Origin: an uncultured Lachnospiraceae bacterium | GTDB taxonomy: Bacteria; Bacillota; Clostridia; Lachnospirales; Lachnospiraceae | Direction: 5' to 3' | DNA length: 63,930 nucleotides | Assembly (NCBI GenBank): GCA_910584585.1 | Contig: CAJUBP010000023.1 | Span: forward strand, 1-63,930 | Shown: positions 33,340 through 42,240 of the stretch, in pieces | Position numbering within the stretch: the stretch's first letter is position 1 | Layout of the letters: each line of letters begins with the position of its first letter | The notes under the pieces: model-generated | Seen by the model: only the letters and a program-made list of their open reading frames with translations | Databases searched by the model: none | What the model was told of the DNA's origin: nothing | Program-made: the position numbers and the translations under genes

Positions 33340-34398
33340 ATGGGTCAGATTTTAGTGCTGAATGAAAATCAGCTGGAACGGGAGATCACCAGATGTATTC
33401 TGGCAGAAGGGCTGGAATCGGCAGAGATTATCCTTGCGCCGGAAGAAGAGACGGCCATTTCGCTGCTTCGGGAAGGGGATGTGGATCTGCTGATTGCGGA
33501 TGTGCCAAGATTTGATTTGCGGCATCGGAATATGCTGGCGCAGGCCAGACAGGTGTCGCCGGATACGCCGATTCTGGTGACGTCCGTAGGCGTCCGCTCT
33601 GATATTGCTCCTCATGTCTGGCGTTTGGGCCTGCAGGATTATCTGCTCAAGCCATGCCGTCCTGCATGGCTTTTGGCGGCAGTCCGCGCGTTAAAGAGGG
33701 ACTCTTCCCTTATTTCAGATGACAGAGAACAGCAGCGCCGGGAACGGTATCTGAAGCTGTTAGCTGAGCAGATGAGGGCGTTCTGTTATAAAAAGTGCAC
33801 AGATGTTGCAAAAGATTACCTTGATTCTCTTCATAAAGATATCCATAATAAAAGTGTAATTCGGTTCCAGGTGCTTCGGTTTGCCGAGGGGCTTATGCAG
33901 TTGGGGGATCCTCTGGGGGCTGCTGTTCAGATGAAACTGGCGGGCATTATGGAGAAGTTTAAGCTCCGGTATGATCAGCAGACGCAAAAATATGACGCTT
34001 ATCTTGTGTTAAAGAAGATGCTTAATGTGATTTTTGATGTTTTTGCTGAAGATTCTGCTTATCAGGTTGGCAGCGAACAGAGGATACTTAATTATATCGA
34101 CCGCAACATTAAGAGCGGAATCAGCCTGGATCAGGCCGCGGAGTATGCGAATATGAGTTCATATTATTTCAGCAGGGTTTTTAAGAAAATCACCGGGGTC
34201 AATTTCATTACTTATGTGACAGATTGTAAAATTGAGGTTGCTCGGGAAATGCTTGTGGACACGGACATGCCTGTCATCAGCATTGCCTATGAGCTTTCTT
34301 ACAGCGAGGCCAATTATTTCAGCAAGGCTTTTAAACGCAAAGTGGGAATGACGCCCACAGAGTACAGGGAGATTTATTGCGGAGGAAAGACAGTCTGA
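33340..34398 (+). CDS. AraC-type response regulator
   Basis: 352 aa, AAGGAGG upstream. Receiver domain 1-120 with phospho-Asp D54 (LLIADVP) and K104 (YLLKPC), but the usual acidic pair is NEN (8-10), which may weaken Mg2+ binding. A helical middle region (about 135-240) is followed by an AraC HTH (about 250-352: GISLDQAAEYANMSSYYFSR, AYELSYSEANYFSKAFKRKV). Probable activator of the pdu operon at 35946. Confidence 0.88.
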   Translation: MGQILVLNENQLEREITRCILAEGLESAEIILAPEEETAISLLREGDVDLLIADVPRFDLRHRNMLAQARQVSPDTPILVTSVGVRSDIAPHVWRLGLQDYLLKPCRPAWLLAAVRALKRDSSLISDDREQQRRERYLKLLAEQMRAFCYKKCTDVAKDYLDSLHKDIHNKSVIRFQVLRFAEGLMQLGDPLGAAVQMKLAGIMEKFKLRYDQQTQKYDAYLVLKKMLNVIFDVFAEDSAYQVGSEQRILNYIDRNIKSGISLDQAAEYANMSSYYFSRVFKKITGVNFITYVTDCKIEVAREMLVDTDMPVISIAYELSYSEANYFSKAFKRKVGMTPTEYREIYCGGKTV

Positions 34399-34445
34399 AC
34401 ATGCAGCCCAAGTCTGCGGACATTGGCGGCGGAATGGAGGTTATG

Positions 34446-35585
34446 ATGCAGGAATTTAGTTTCAGTACCAGGATATTTTTTGGGGAAGGCGCTCTGGAAC
34501 GTCTGCGCCGGGTAGAGGATCGGAGAGTTCTTATTGTTACGGATCGATTTATGGTCCAGATTGGGGCAATTGAGAGAGTTGTTTCTTATCTGACAAGATG
34601 TGAGGTCAGCGTATTTGACGGAGTAGTGCCGGATCCGCCCATTGAGGTGGTGGCTGCAGGGGTGAAAGCTTTTGAAGAGTGCCAGGCGGAGACGGTAATT
34701 GCTGTGGGCGGCGGTTCTACCATTGACGCGGCTAAGGCTATCCGGGCCATTGCCAAGAAAGTTCTTCAGGTTGAGACGGACAAGATGGAATGTTTTGCTG
34801 TGCCCACCACCAGCGGCACCGGCTCTGAGGTTACGGATTATGCCGTGATTACTGACAGCGCCCGGGGAGTTAAGTATCCTCTGGACAGTCAGGCTCTGCG
34901 TCCTCCGGTGGCGATTTTAGATCCTTATCTTACAGCCAGCGCTCCGGCATCAGTTACGGCTGACGCAGGTATGGATGTGCTGACGCATGCTCTGGAGGCG
35001 TATGTTTCGGTCAATGCCAATGATTTTTCCGACGCCATGTGTGAGAAAGCCGTTTCTCTGGTCTTCCGGTTTCTGCCTTTGGCTTATAAGGACGGCGGAG
35101 ATTTGCTTGCCAGGACGAAGATGCAGAATGCTTCCTGTATGGCAGGACTTGCCTTTAATTCCGCCGGATTGGGCATCAATCACAGTTTGGCCCATGCGGT
35201 CGGCGGGAAGCTGCATATTGCCCATGGGCGCATTAATGCGATGCTTTTGCCGAAGGTTTTGGCTTTCAATGCGAATTTGTCCCATGTAGTGGGCGGAGAG
35301 TATTCCATTGCGGCAAGAAAGTATCAGCGGATTGCAAAAATCATGGATTTTCCGGCTGCCAATGTCAGGCTTGGAGTTTCAAATCTGATTCGTGAGATAG
35401 AGCGTTTGAATCATACTTTAAAAATTCCGTCCACTCTTAAGGAGTGGGGCGCGGATTTGGCAGAAGTCAGGGAAATGCAGGGAGAACTCGTGGCTGCAGC
35501 CCTTGCGGACGCCACATATGCCACCAATCCCCGCAGGGCCAGTGAAGAAGACGCAGCGGCTATTTTGAAGCAGATCATGGGTTAA
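34446..35585 (+). CDS. pduQ: Propanol dehydrogenase PduQ (iron-containing alcohol dehydrogenase)
   Basis: 379 aa from the ATG at 34446 (GGAGG five bases upstream); several upstream in-frame ATGs overlap the regulator gene and precede the domain. FFGEGALERL start, NAD motif AVGGGSTIDAAKAI, TTSGTGSEVT, and metal ligands in DAGMDVLTHALEAYV and NHSLAHAVGGKLHIAHG mark a type III Fe-ADH. It reduces propionaldehyde to 1-propanol and recycles NADH to NAD+ in the compartment. It is placed with the regulators rather than in the shell operon. Confidence 0.88.
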   Translation: MQEFSFSTRIFFGEGALERLRRVEDRRVLIVTDRFMVQIGAIERVVSYLTRCEVSVFDGVVPDPPIEVVAAGVKAFEECQAETVIAVGGGSTIDAAKAIRAIAKKVLQVETDKMECFAVPTTSGTGSEVTDYAVITDSARGVKYPLDSQALRPPVAILDPYLTASAPASVTADAGMDVLTHALEAYVSVNANDFSDAMCEKAVSLVFRFLPLAYKDGGDLLARTKMQNASCMAGLAFNSAGLGINHSLAHAVGGKLHIAHGRINAMLLPKVLAFNANLSHVVGGEYSIAARKYQRIAKIMDFPAANVRLGVSNLIREIERLNHTLKIPSTLKEWGADLAEVREMQGELVAAALADATYATNPRRASEEDAAAILKQIMG

Positions 35586-35601
35586 AGTTAATAGAATGAG
35601 G

Positions 35602-35646
35602 AACCGGCGGAGCTGCCTGAACGGGCAAAACCGCTGGTTTTTTATA
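35602..35646 (+). terminator. Terminator after pduQ
   Basis: AACCGGCGG...CCGCTGGTT stem with one wobble pair, an inner TGCC/GGGCA stem, then a run of T (35637-35643). It separates the regulator operon from the shell operon. Confidence 0.75.
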
Positions 35647-35804
35647 TTAATTGCAGGTAAATTCATGTTGTTGTATGATAAAATCTGCAGTTCCTTTTAT
35701 TGGAAAAGGTCTCTGGGCGGGATGACATCTGGGAAAAATGTACTGATTGCAAAATCCTTCTTTTGTACAGAAAGGAATAATTGTGCAAACTATACAAAAT
35801 ATTA

Positions 35805-35858
35805 GACAAAAAAGTCTCTGACAACGACAAGAAAGTACAAGCCGGTTTTTAGTATAAT
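35805..35858 (+). promoter_or_regulatory. pdu operon promoter with AraC-type direct repeats
   Basis: GACAAAAAAGTC (35805-35816) and GACAAGAAAGTA (35826-35837) are 21 bp apart. A perfect TATAAT lies at 35853-35858, and its -35 position (35830-35835) falls inside the second repeat with no consensus -35. This is an activator-dependent layout, with the AraC-type response regulator at 33340 the obvious candidate. 35647-35804 shows nothing further. Confidence 0.6.
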
Positions 35859-35945
35859 AGGAAATAGCAACAAATTAACCAATTGTGTGTGCATGCCGCA
35901 ATAAATTGACGGGTGCGCCGCAGTATATTACAAGGAGGAATCAAA

Positions 35946-36224
35946 ATGCAAAGAGAAGCCCTTGGTATGGTAGAGACAAAGGGTCTGGTAGGCGCTATTG
36001 AAGCTGCCGATGCTATGGTTAAGTCCGCAAACGTTGCCCTGGTCGGATATGAAAAGATCGGTTCTGGTTTAGTTACCGTTATGGTACGCGGCGACGTAGG
36101 CGCAGTGAAAGCATCCGTAGACGCTGGATCCATTGCCGCTGAAAAAGTTGGAACAGTTGTTTCCTGCCACGTAATCCCGAGACCGCATACAGATGTGGAG
36201 AAGATCCTTCCGCATATGGAATAA
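35946..36224 (+). CDS. pduA: BMC hexameric shell protein PduA
   Basis: 92 aa, AAGGAGG upstream. Single BMC domain: EALGMVETKGLVGAIEAADA, MVKSANVALVGYEKIGSG, VRGDVGAVKASVDAG and the family ending HVIPRPHTDVEKILP. It forms the facet hexamers whose pore admits 1,2-propanediol. It is nearly the same protein as the second copy at 43123. Confidence 0.93.
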   Translation: MQREALGMVETKGLVGAIEAADAMVKSANVALVGYEKIGSGLVTVMVRGDVGAVKASVDAGSIAAEKVGTVVSCHVIPRPHTDVEKILPHME

Positions 36225-36309
36225 TGACGGGATTCATAAATAATGAGGAAACCCACCGCTTTTGTGAGAATGCTGAAACAGCAACAATATTATTTTGGAG
36301 GGAAAACAC

Positions 36310-37122
36310 ATGGATGAATTGAACAACAACATCATGGAAGAAGTTATGAAGAGGCTGGGAGCCATCGCTACGCCTCCTGCAGCAGAAGGAGAGTGCTGCG
36401 AAAAACCAGCGGCTGAGCCGTCATGCAACCTGACAGAGTATGTAGGCACAACAATGGGCCATACAATCGGTCTGGTTATCGCTAACCTGGATCATCAGGT
36501 TCACGAAGCTCTTAAAATTGATCCGAAATACCGCGCAATCGGTATTATCAGTGACCGTGTTGGTGCCGGCCCGCAGATTTTTGCCGCTGATGAGGCAGTA
36601 AAAGCAACCAACAGTGAATGCCTTCTGGTAGAGTGCCCCCGTGACACCGAAGGAGGAGCAGGCCATGGTTCTTTGATTATTTTCGGCGCTGAGGATGTAT
36701 CTGACGCCCGCCGTGCAGTAGAAGTATGCTTGCGGGAGATTCCGCGTACTATGGGCGATGTATACGGCAACAGCGCAGGACATTTGGAATTCCAGTACAG
36801 CGCCCGGGCTTCTTATGTATTGAATAAAGTATGGGGCGCGCCTCTCGGCAAAGCTTTCGGCATCACAGTAGGCGCTCCTGCAGGTATCGGCGTAGTTTTA
36901 GCAGATGCTGCTTCCAAGGCTGCAACCATTGACGGCGTGACTCTTGCAACGCCCGGCAACGGCGGAACCAGCTTCTCTAACGAAGTGAACTATTTCTTCT
37001 CCGGAGATTCCGGCGCAGTGAAACAGGCAATTATCGCTGCACGTGACGTTGGACTTCAGTTATTGAAGACTCTGGCGCCGGATGAGGAACTGAAATCAAC
37101 AACTACCCCTTACATTCTTTAA
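36310..37122 (+). CDS. pduB: BMC trimeric shell protein PduB
   Basis: 270 aa from ATG 36310; the frame-open TTG at 36295 is part of the ribosome binding site. N-terminal extension (MDELNNNIMEEVMKRLGAIA) is the amphipathic helix that tethers cargo to the shell, followed by a short Pro/Ala/Cys linker and two fused BMC folds (GHTIGLVIANLDHQVHEALK; GDVYGNSAGHLEFQYSARAS, ending ARDVGLQLLKTLAPDEEL). Confidence 0.92.
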   Translation: MDELNNNIMEEVMKRLGAIATPPAAEGECCEKPAAEPSCNLTEYVGTTMGHTIGLVIANLDHQVHEALKIDPKYRAIGIISDRVGAGPQIFAADEAVKATNSECLLVECPRDTEGGAGHGSLIIFGAEDVSDARRAVEVCLREIPRTMGDVYGNSAGHLEFQYSARASYVLNKVWGAPLGKAFGITVGAPAGIGVVLADAASKAATIDGVTLATPGNGGTSFSNEVNYFFSGDSGAVKQAIIAARDVGLQLLKTLAPDEELKSTTTPYIL

Positions 37123-37143
37123 TTCAGGAAGGAGCTGTAAGCT

Positions 37144-38805
37144 ATGAAATCAAAACGTTTTGAAGTGTTGGCGAACCGCCCGGTAAATCAGGACGGCTAC
37201 GTCAAAGAGTGGCCGGAAGTTGGTCTGATTGCCATGAACAGCCCTTTCGATCCTACTCCAAGCATTAAGATTGAAAATGGACGCGTAACAGAATTAGACG
37301 GCAAGTGCCGCGCTGATTTTGATATGCTGGATACCTTTATCGCAGATCATGCCATCCGTCTGGAGAATGCAGAGAAGGCTATGGCATTGGATTCATTGGA
37401 GATCGCCCGCAAGATTGTGGATATCAATGTTTCCCGTAAAGAAATTCTGGATATTACACTTTCCATTACTCCGGCAAAACTGACCGAAGTTGTAGGAAAG
37501 ATGACGATAGTAGAAATTATGATGGGTATGTCCAAAATGCGTGCCCGCTTGATGCCCGCAAACCAGTGTCATGTTACCAACGTTAAGGATAATCCGGTTC
37601 AGATTGCTGCTGACGCTGCAGAAGCCGGCGTACGCGGATTTGCTGAGATGGAGACAACTGTTGGTATCGCGCGTTACGCGCCGTTTAACGCAATTGCCAT
37701 TATGGTAGGCGCTCAGGTAGGACGTCCTGGAGTTATGACACAGTGCGCTTTGGAAGAAGCTACAGAGTTAATGCTTGGTATGCGCGGTTTCACTACATAT
37801 GCTGAGACAATCTCCGTATACGGCACAGAGCCGGTATTTATGGACGGCGATGACACTCCTTATTCCAAAGCATTCCTGGCAAGCTGCTATGCAAGCCGCG
37901 GCCTGAAGATGCGTTTCACCTCCGGTACAGGTTCAGAAGTTCAGATGGGTTATGCAGAAGGCAAATCCATGCTGTATCTGGAAGCGCGCTGCCTGGCTAT
38001 TACCAAGGGCGCAGGCGTTCAGGGAACACAGAACGGTTCCGTATCCTGCGTAGGCGTTCCGGCCGGCGTACCCGGCGGTATCCGCGCAATCGCTGCTGAG
38101 AACCTGATTGCTATGCTTCTTGATTTGGAATCCACCACATCCAACGACCAGACCTTTACACATTCCGATCTGCGCCGTGTGGCCCGCAGCGTACCGCAGT
38201 TCTTCTCTGGAACTGACTATATATGCTCCGGTTATTCCGCAACGCCCAACTATGACAATATGTTTGCTGGATCCAACTGGGATGCAGAAGACTATGACGA
38301 CTGGAATATTATCCAGCGCGATATGAAGATTGACGGCGGCCTGCAGCCGGTACGTGAAGAAGATGTACTGAAAGCCCGCAACAAGGCAGCCCGTGCGCTT
38401 CAGGGTCTGTTCCGTGAACTTGGTCTGCCTCCAATTACGGATGCAGAAGTGGAAGCAGCTACTTACGCGAACGGTTCTAATGACATGCCGGATCGTAACG
38501 TAAATGAAGACTTGAAGGCAATTGAAGATATGATGGCGCGCAATGTTACAGGCGTAGATTTTGTAAAAGCTCTTGATAAAGCCGGATTCCCGGATGTGGC
38601 AAACAATATCTACAACATGCTTCGCCAGAAAGTAGCAGGCGATTATCTCCACACAGCTTCTATCTTTGGGGACAATTTCCATGTATTGTCTGCTGTCAAT
38701 GCGCCGAATGATTACCATGGACCTATGACTGGCTACCAGATCAGTGAAGAGAGATGGAAACAGCTCAGTGATATTCCCAATGCAATTCGGCCGGAAGACA
38801 TTTAG
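37144..38805 (+). CDS. pduC: Propanediol dehydratase large subunit PduC
   Basis: 553 aa, essentially the length of characterised PduC (554). Adenosylcobalamin-dependent diol dehydratase alpha chain converting 1,2-propanediol to propionaldehyde. It starts KRFEVLANRPVNQDGYVKEW and contains the TIM-barrel signatures MSKMRARLMPANQCHVTNVK, RGFTTYAETISVYGTEPVF, SGTGSEVQMGYAEGKSMLYL and the barrel end NLDYICSGY-like TDYICSGYSATPNYDNM. GGAGC lies before ATG. Glycerol dehydratase is the alternative reaction; the pdu context favours propanediol. Confidence 0.93.
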   Translation: MKSKRFEVLANRPVNQDGYVKEWPEVGLIAMNSPFDPTPSIKIENGRVTELDGKCRADFDMLDTFIADHAIRLENAEKAMALDSLEIARKIVDINVSRKEILDITLSITPAKLTEVVGKMTIVEIMMGMSKMRARLMPANQCHVTNVKDNPVQIAADAAEAGVRGFAEMETTVGIARYAPFNAIAIMVGAQVGRPGVMTQCALEEATELMLGMRGFTTYAETISVYGTEPVFMDGDDTPYSKAFLASCYASRGLKMRFTSGTGSEVQMGYAEGKSMLYLEARCLAITKGAGVQGTQNGSVSCVGVPAGVPGGIRAIAAENLIAMLLDLESTTSNDQTFTHSDLRRVARSVPQFFSGTDYICSGYSATPNYDNMFAGSNWDAEDYDDWNIIQRDMKIDGGLQPVREEDVLKARNKAARALQGLFRELGLPPITDAEVEAATYANGSNDMPDRNVNEDLKAIEDMMARNVTGVDFVKALDKAGFPDVANNIYNMLRQKVAGDYLHTASIFGDNFHVLSAVNAPNDYHGPMTGYQISEERWKQLSDIPNAIRPEDI

Positions 38806-38822
38806 AAGGAGGTGTGCCAGAT

Positions 38823-39500
38823 ATGACTTTTGATGAAAAAACACTGCGCAGCGTTATTGCAGAAGTAATAAAAGAAATGACAAGTCAGCCAGCTCCTGCG
38901 GCGTCCGCGCCTGCAGCAGCTGCACCTGCACCCGCAGCCCTGCCTGCAGCCGGCAAGATGACCTTGACCGAGCAGGGGGATGCGCCTAAGGGAGTTGCTC
39001 CTGATGAAGTAGTCATCGGTTTGGCTCCGGCTTTCGGTATTTATCAGACCGAGACAATTATTCATCAGCCTCACGATAAGGTGCTTCGTGAGATTATTGC
39101 CGGCATTGAAGAAGAAGGATTGAAATGGCGTGTGGTACGTGTATACCGCACCTCTGATGTTTCCTTTATCGCTCATGACGCCGCTGAATATTCAGGTTCC
39201 GGCATCGGTATCGGAATTCAGTCTAAGGGCACTACGGTAATCCACCAGAAGGATCTTCCGCCTCTTAGCAACCTGGAACTGTTTTCACAGGCTCCTTTGA
39301 TTGAAATGGATACATTCCGTCAGATCGGTAAGAATGCAGCCAAGTACGCGAAAGGTGAGGCTCCTACGCCTGTGCCGGTCCGCAATGATCAGATGGCTCG
39401 TCCTACCTATCAGGCAATTGCGGCATTGCTGCATATTAAAGAAACCGAACATGTTGATAACGATAAGCGACCTCAGGCTGTCGCAGTTTCATTCCAGTGA
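38823..39500 (+). CDS. pduD: Propanediol dehydratase medium subunit PduD
   Basis: 225 aa from ATG 38823; the GTG at 38814 is too near the AAGGAGG. The N-terminal amphipathic helix (MTFDEKTLRSVIAEVIKEM) followed by an Ala/Pro linker (about 22-42) is an encapsulation peptide. The core carries DEVVIGLAPAFGIYQTETII and ISVQSKGT-like GIGIQSKGTTVIHQKDLPPL, contributing to the cobalamin site. Confidence 0.92.
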   Translation: MTFDEKTLRSVIAEVIKEMTSQPAPAASAPAAAAPAPAALPAAGKMTLTEQGDAPKGVAPDEVVIGLAPAFGIYQTETIIHQPHDKVLREIIAGIEEEGLKWRVVRVYRTSDVSFIAHDAAEYSGSGIGIGIQSKGTTVIHQKDLPPLSNLELFSQAPLIEMDTFRQIGKNAAKYAKGEAPTPVPVRNDQMARPTYQAIAALLHIKETEHVDNDKRPQAVAVSFQ

Positions 39501-39514
39501 AAGGAGGCATAATC

Positions 39515-40024
39515 ATGGATCAGGAACTTTTAATGAAACAGATTGTAGAACAGGTTATGCAGGCCATGAACAACGGCGGATCCGCGCCAGCTCCTGCTGC
39601 TTCTGCAGGCGGCAAGGTTACATCGGAAAATTACCCCCTTGCTGAGAATATGGCCGATAAAATTAAAACGCCTACAGGCAAGCCTTTCACTTCTTTAAGT
39701 TATGAGAAAGTGATTTCCGGCGATATTACAGCAGATGATATGCGTATTTCTCCTGATACTTTAGAGATGCAGGCTCAGGTGGCAGAATCTGTAAACCGTG
39801 AAGCGTTCGCAGGAAATCTGCGCCGCGCGGCTGAGTTGATTGCTGTACCGGATGACCGTCTGCTGGAGATTTATAATGCACTGCGTCCGTACCGTTCCAG
39901 CAAGCAGGATTTGATTGACATTGCCAATGAACTGGATCAGAAATACGGCGCTAAGACAGCGGCTGCTCTCGTTCGCGAAGCTGCTGATGTTTATGAACAG
40001 CGCGGCAGACTGAAGAAATTCTAA
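39515..40024 (+). CDS. pduE: Propanediol dehydratase small subunit PduE
   Basis: 169 aa, AAAGGAGG upstream. N-terminal helix MDQELLMKQIVEQVMQAMNN with a Gly/Ala/Pro linker looks like a second targeting peptide. The core, with SYEKVISGDITADDMRISP and DRLLEIYNALRPYRSSKQDL, is the gamma-subunit signature. It ends EQRGRLKKF. Confidence 0.92.
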   Translation: MDQELLMKQIVEQVMQAMNNGGSAPAPAASAGGKVTSENYPLAENMADKIKTPTGKPFTSLSYEKVISGDITADDMRISPDTLEMQAQVAESVNREAFAGNLRRAAELIAVPDDRLLEIYNALRPYRSSKQDLIDIANELDQKYGAKTAAALVREAADVYEQRGRLKKF

Positions 40025-40051
40025 GATTCTGCAAAGTTGGGAGGTTCCACT

Positions 40052-41872
40052 ATGAAAATTGTTGCAGGCATTGACATTGGAAATGCGACAACAGAAACAG
40101 CTCTGGCAAAGATTGACGGAAATCGAGTAGAATTTCTGGCCAGCGGCACAGTACCAACAACAGGTATCAAGGGAACCCGGCAGAACATCAACGGCGTCGT
40201 TCATTCCCTGACCAGCGCGATGGAAAAGGTGGGCATTGAGATTTCAGAGCTTTCACAGGTATGTCTGAATGAAGCAGCTCCGGTTATCGGCGATGTAGCC
40301 ATGGAAACCATCACGGAGACTATTATTACAGAATCTACCATGATTGGGCATAATCCATCCACGCCTGGCGGCATGGGCGTTGGCGTAGGAGAGACAATCC
40401 TTGTCACGCAGCTTGCCCAGGCAGCGGGGGGAAAAGACTATATTGCGGTGGTTCCTGCCAGCGTGGACTTTGAAGACGCCGCAAGGCTGATCAATGAAAG
40501 TTCTATGGGGACGCGGCAGGTAACCGCAGCGATTGTTCAGCGGGATGACGGCGTACTGATTCACAATCGTCTGCATCACAAGATTCCCATTGTAGATGAG
40601 GTAGCTCTGGTGGACAAAGTTCCTCTGGGCATGCGCTCAGCAGTGGAAGTCGCCGGTGTGGGCGGCGTAGTGGAGGTACTCTCCAATCCCTACGGAATTG
40701 CAACGCTTTTTGGTTTATCTTCGGAGGAAACCCAGCAGGTGGTGCCGATTGCGCGCGCGTTGATCGGCAACCGTTCCGCTGTGGTGATTAAGACTCCTGC
40801 AGGGGATGTCAAGGAGCGGAAAATCCCTGCAGGCCTTATTGAGTTCTACGGGCAGAATCGTACGGTGAAGGTAGATGTGGATGCCGGCGGCGAAAAGATC
40901 ATGCAGGCTGTGGAATCACTTCCTGTTCTGGAGGATGTCCGCGGAGAACCGGGAACCAACGCAGGCGGCATGTTAGAGAAGGTCCGCCAGGTTATGGCGA
41001 ACCTGACCAAACAGCATCCAAGGGATATTCATATTCAGGATTTGCTGGCAGTAGATACATTTACTCCTCAGAAGGTTCAGGGCGGCCTGGCCAATGAGTT
41101 TTCACAGGAAAATGCGGTGGGCATTGCCGCTATGGTGAAGGCGGACCGTCTTCAGATGGAAGCCATTGCCAGGGAATTTTCGGAACAGATCGGCATCTCG
41201 GTTCAGGTAGGCGGTGTAGAGGCTGATATGGCTATTCGGGGGGCGCTGACGACGCCGGGCACCAATAAGCCTCTGGCTATCCTGGATATGGGGGCAGGGT
41301 CCACCGACGCGTCCATCATCAATCAGGAAGGAGAAATCCATTCCATTCATCTGGCAGGCGCAGGCAACATGGTAACGCTTTTGATCCAGTCGGAGATGGG
41401 TCTGGACAGCTTTGATATTGCAGAGGATGTGAAGAAGTATCCGCTGGCGAAAGTGGAAAGCTTTTTCCATATCAGGCATGAGAACGGAACGGTAGAGTTC
41501 TTTTCCGAGCCGTTAGATCCCAATATTTTTGCTAAAACCGTTATTCTGAAAGAAGGCGAGATGCTGCCCTTAGAGGGTGACTGGTCGATGGAAAAAATCC
41601 GTCTGATCCGCCGTCAGGCCAAGCAGAAAGTATTTGTCACAAATGCTCTTCGGGCGCTGGCAAGGGTCAGTCCCACCGGAAATGTTCGGGATATTCAGTT
41701 TGTTGTATTGGTAGGCGGTTCTGCTTTGGACTTTGAAGTGCCGCAGATGGTTACGGATGCACTGTCACAGTATAAGGTTGTGGCGGGCCGCGGAAATATC
41801 CGGGGAACGGAAGGTCCGCGCAATGCAGTTGCAACGGGGCTGGTGCTTTCCCTGGCGGAAAGGGGGAGTTGA
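40052..41872 (+). CDS. pduG: Diol dehydratase reactivase large subunit PduG
   Basis: 606 aa from ATG 40052 (GGGAGG upstream). Hsp70/actin-like ATPase that swaps damaged cobalamin out of the dehydratase. VAGIDIGNATTETALAKIDG (phosphate 1), a helical domain, AILDMGAGSTDASII (phosphate 2) and FVVLVGGSALDFEVPQMVTD near the end. It is followed after 1 bp by its small subunit. Confidence 0.92.
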   Translation: MKIVAGIDIGNATTETALAKIDGNRVEFLASGTVPTTGIKGTRQNINGVVHSLTSAMEKVGIEISELSQVCLNEAAPVIGDVAMETITETIITESTMIGHNPSTPGGMGVGVGETILVTQLAQAAGGKDYIAVVPASVDFEDAARLINESSMGTRQVTAAIVQRDDGVLIHNRLHHKIPIVDEVALVDKVPLGMRSAVEVAGVGGVVEVLSNPYGIATLFGLSSEETQQVVPIARALIGNRSAVVIKTPAGDVKERKIPAGLIEFYGQNRTVKVDVDAGGEKIMQAVESLPVLEDVRGEPGTNAGGMLEKVRQVMANLTKQHPRDIHIQDLLAVDTFTPQKVQGGLANEFSQENAVGIAAMVKADRLQMEAIAREFSEQIGISVQVGGVEADMAIRGALTTPGTNKPLAILDMGAGSTDASIINQEGEIHSIHLAGAGNMVTLLIQSEMGLDSFDIAEDVKKYPLAKVESFFHIRHENGTVEFFSEPLDPNIFAKTVILKEGEMLPLEGDWSMEKIRLIRRQAKQKVFVTNALRALARVSPTGNVRDIQFVVLVGGSALDFEVPQMVTDALSQYKVVAGRGNIRGTEGPRNAVATGLVLSLAERGS

Positions 41873-41873
41873 T

Positions 41874-42236
41874 ATGAATCCTGCCCAAATTGCAATGACA
41901 AAGCCCACAGTTCATGTGCTGTGCAGTCCGGACGTTCCGGAGAGAGCATTGTGGCAATTGCTGTACGGACTGGAGGAAGAAGGAATTCCCTGTGAAACCT
42001 GGACAAAGACAGAAGGAGACGCGCTGACACTGGCATGGGAAGGCGCTCAGGCTTCCCGTCTGGAAGTGGGCGTCGGAATGGACAGGCAAGAAGCTGTTTT
42101 GCATATTTCCAAGCTGGAGTTTGAGCATCCCCTGTTCCGGGTTCCCATTCGGTCTGCAGACCAGGTACGTATTTTGGGCGCCAATGCGGCGCGGCTCGTG
42201 AAGAAGCTGCCGTTAAAACCTTTGGAAGGGAGGTGA
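41874..42236 (+). CDS. pduH: Diol dehydratase reactivase small subunit PduH
   Basis: 120 aa; an ATG at 41895 is an alternative start. TKPTVHVLCSPDVPERALWQ, LLYGLEEEGIPCETW, EVGVGMDRQEAVLHISKL and ANAARLVKKLPLKPL match the PduH/DdrB fold, which resembles the beta subunit of the dehydratase. It begins within the ribosome-binding distance of the pduG stop, so it is coupled to it. Confidence 0.9.
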   Translation: MNPAQIAMTKPTVHVLCSPDVPERALWQLLYGLEEEGIPCETWTKTEGDALTLAWEGAQASRLEVGVGMDRQEAVLHISKLEFEHPLFRVPIRSADQVRILGANAARLVKKLPLKPLEGR

Positions 42237-42240
42237 GGGA

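Noticed and set aside
37933..38844. 303-codon minus-strand ORF within pduC
   Set aside because: Shadow of a highly conserved enzyme gene; no ribosome binding site or recognisable domain.
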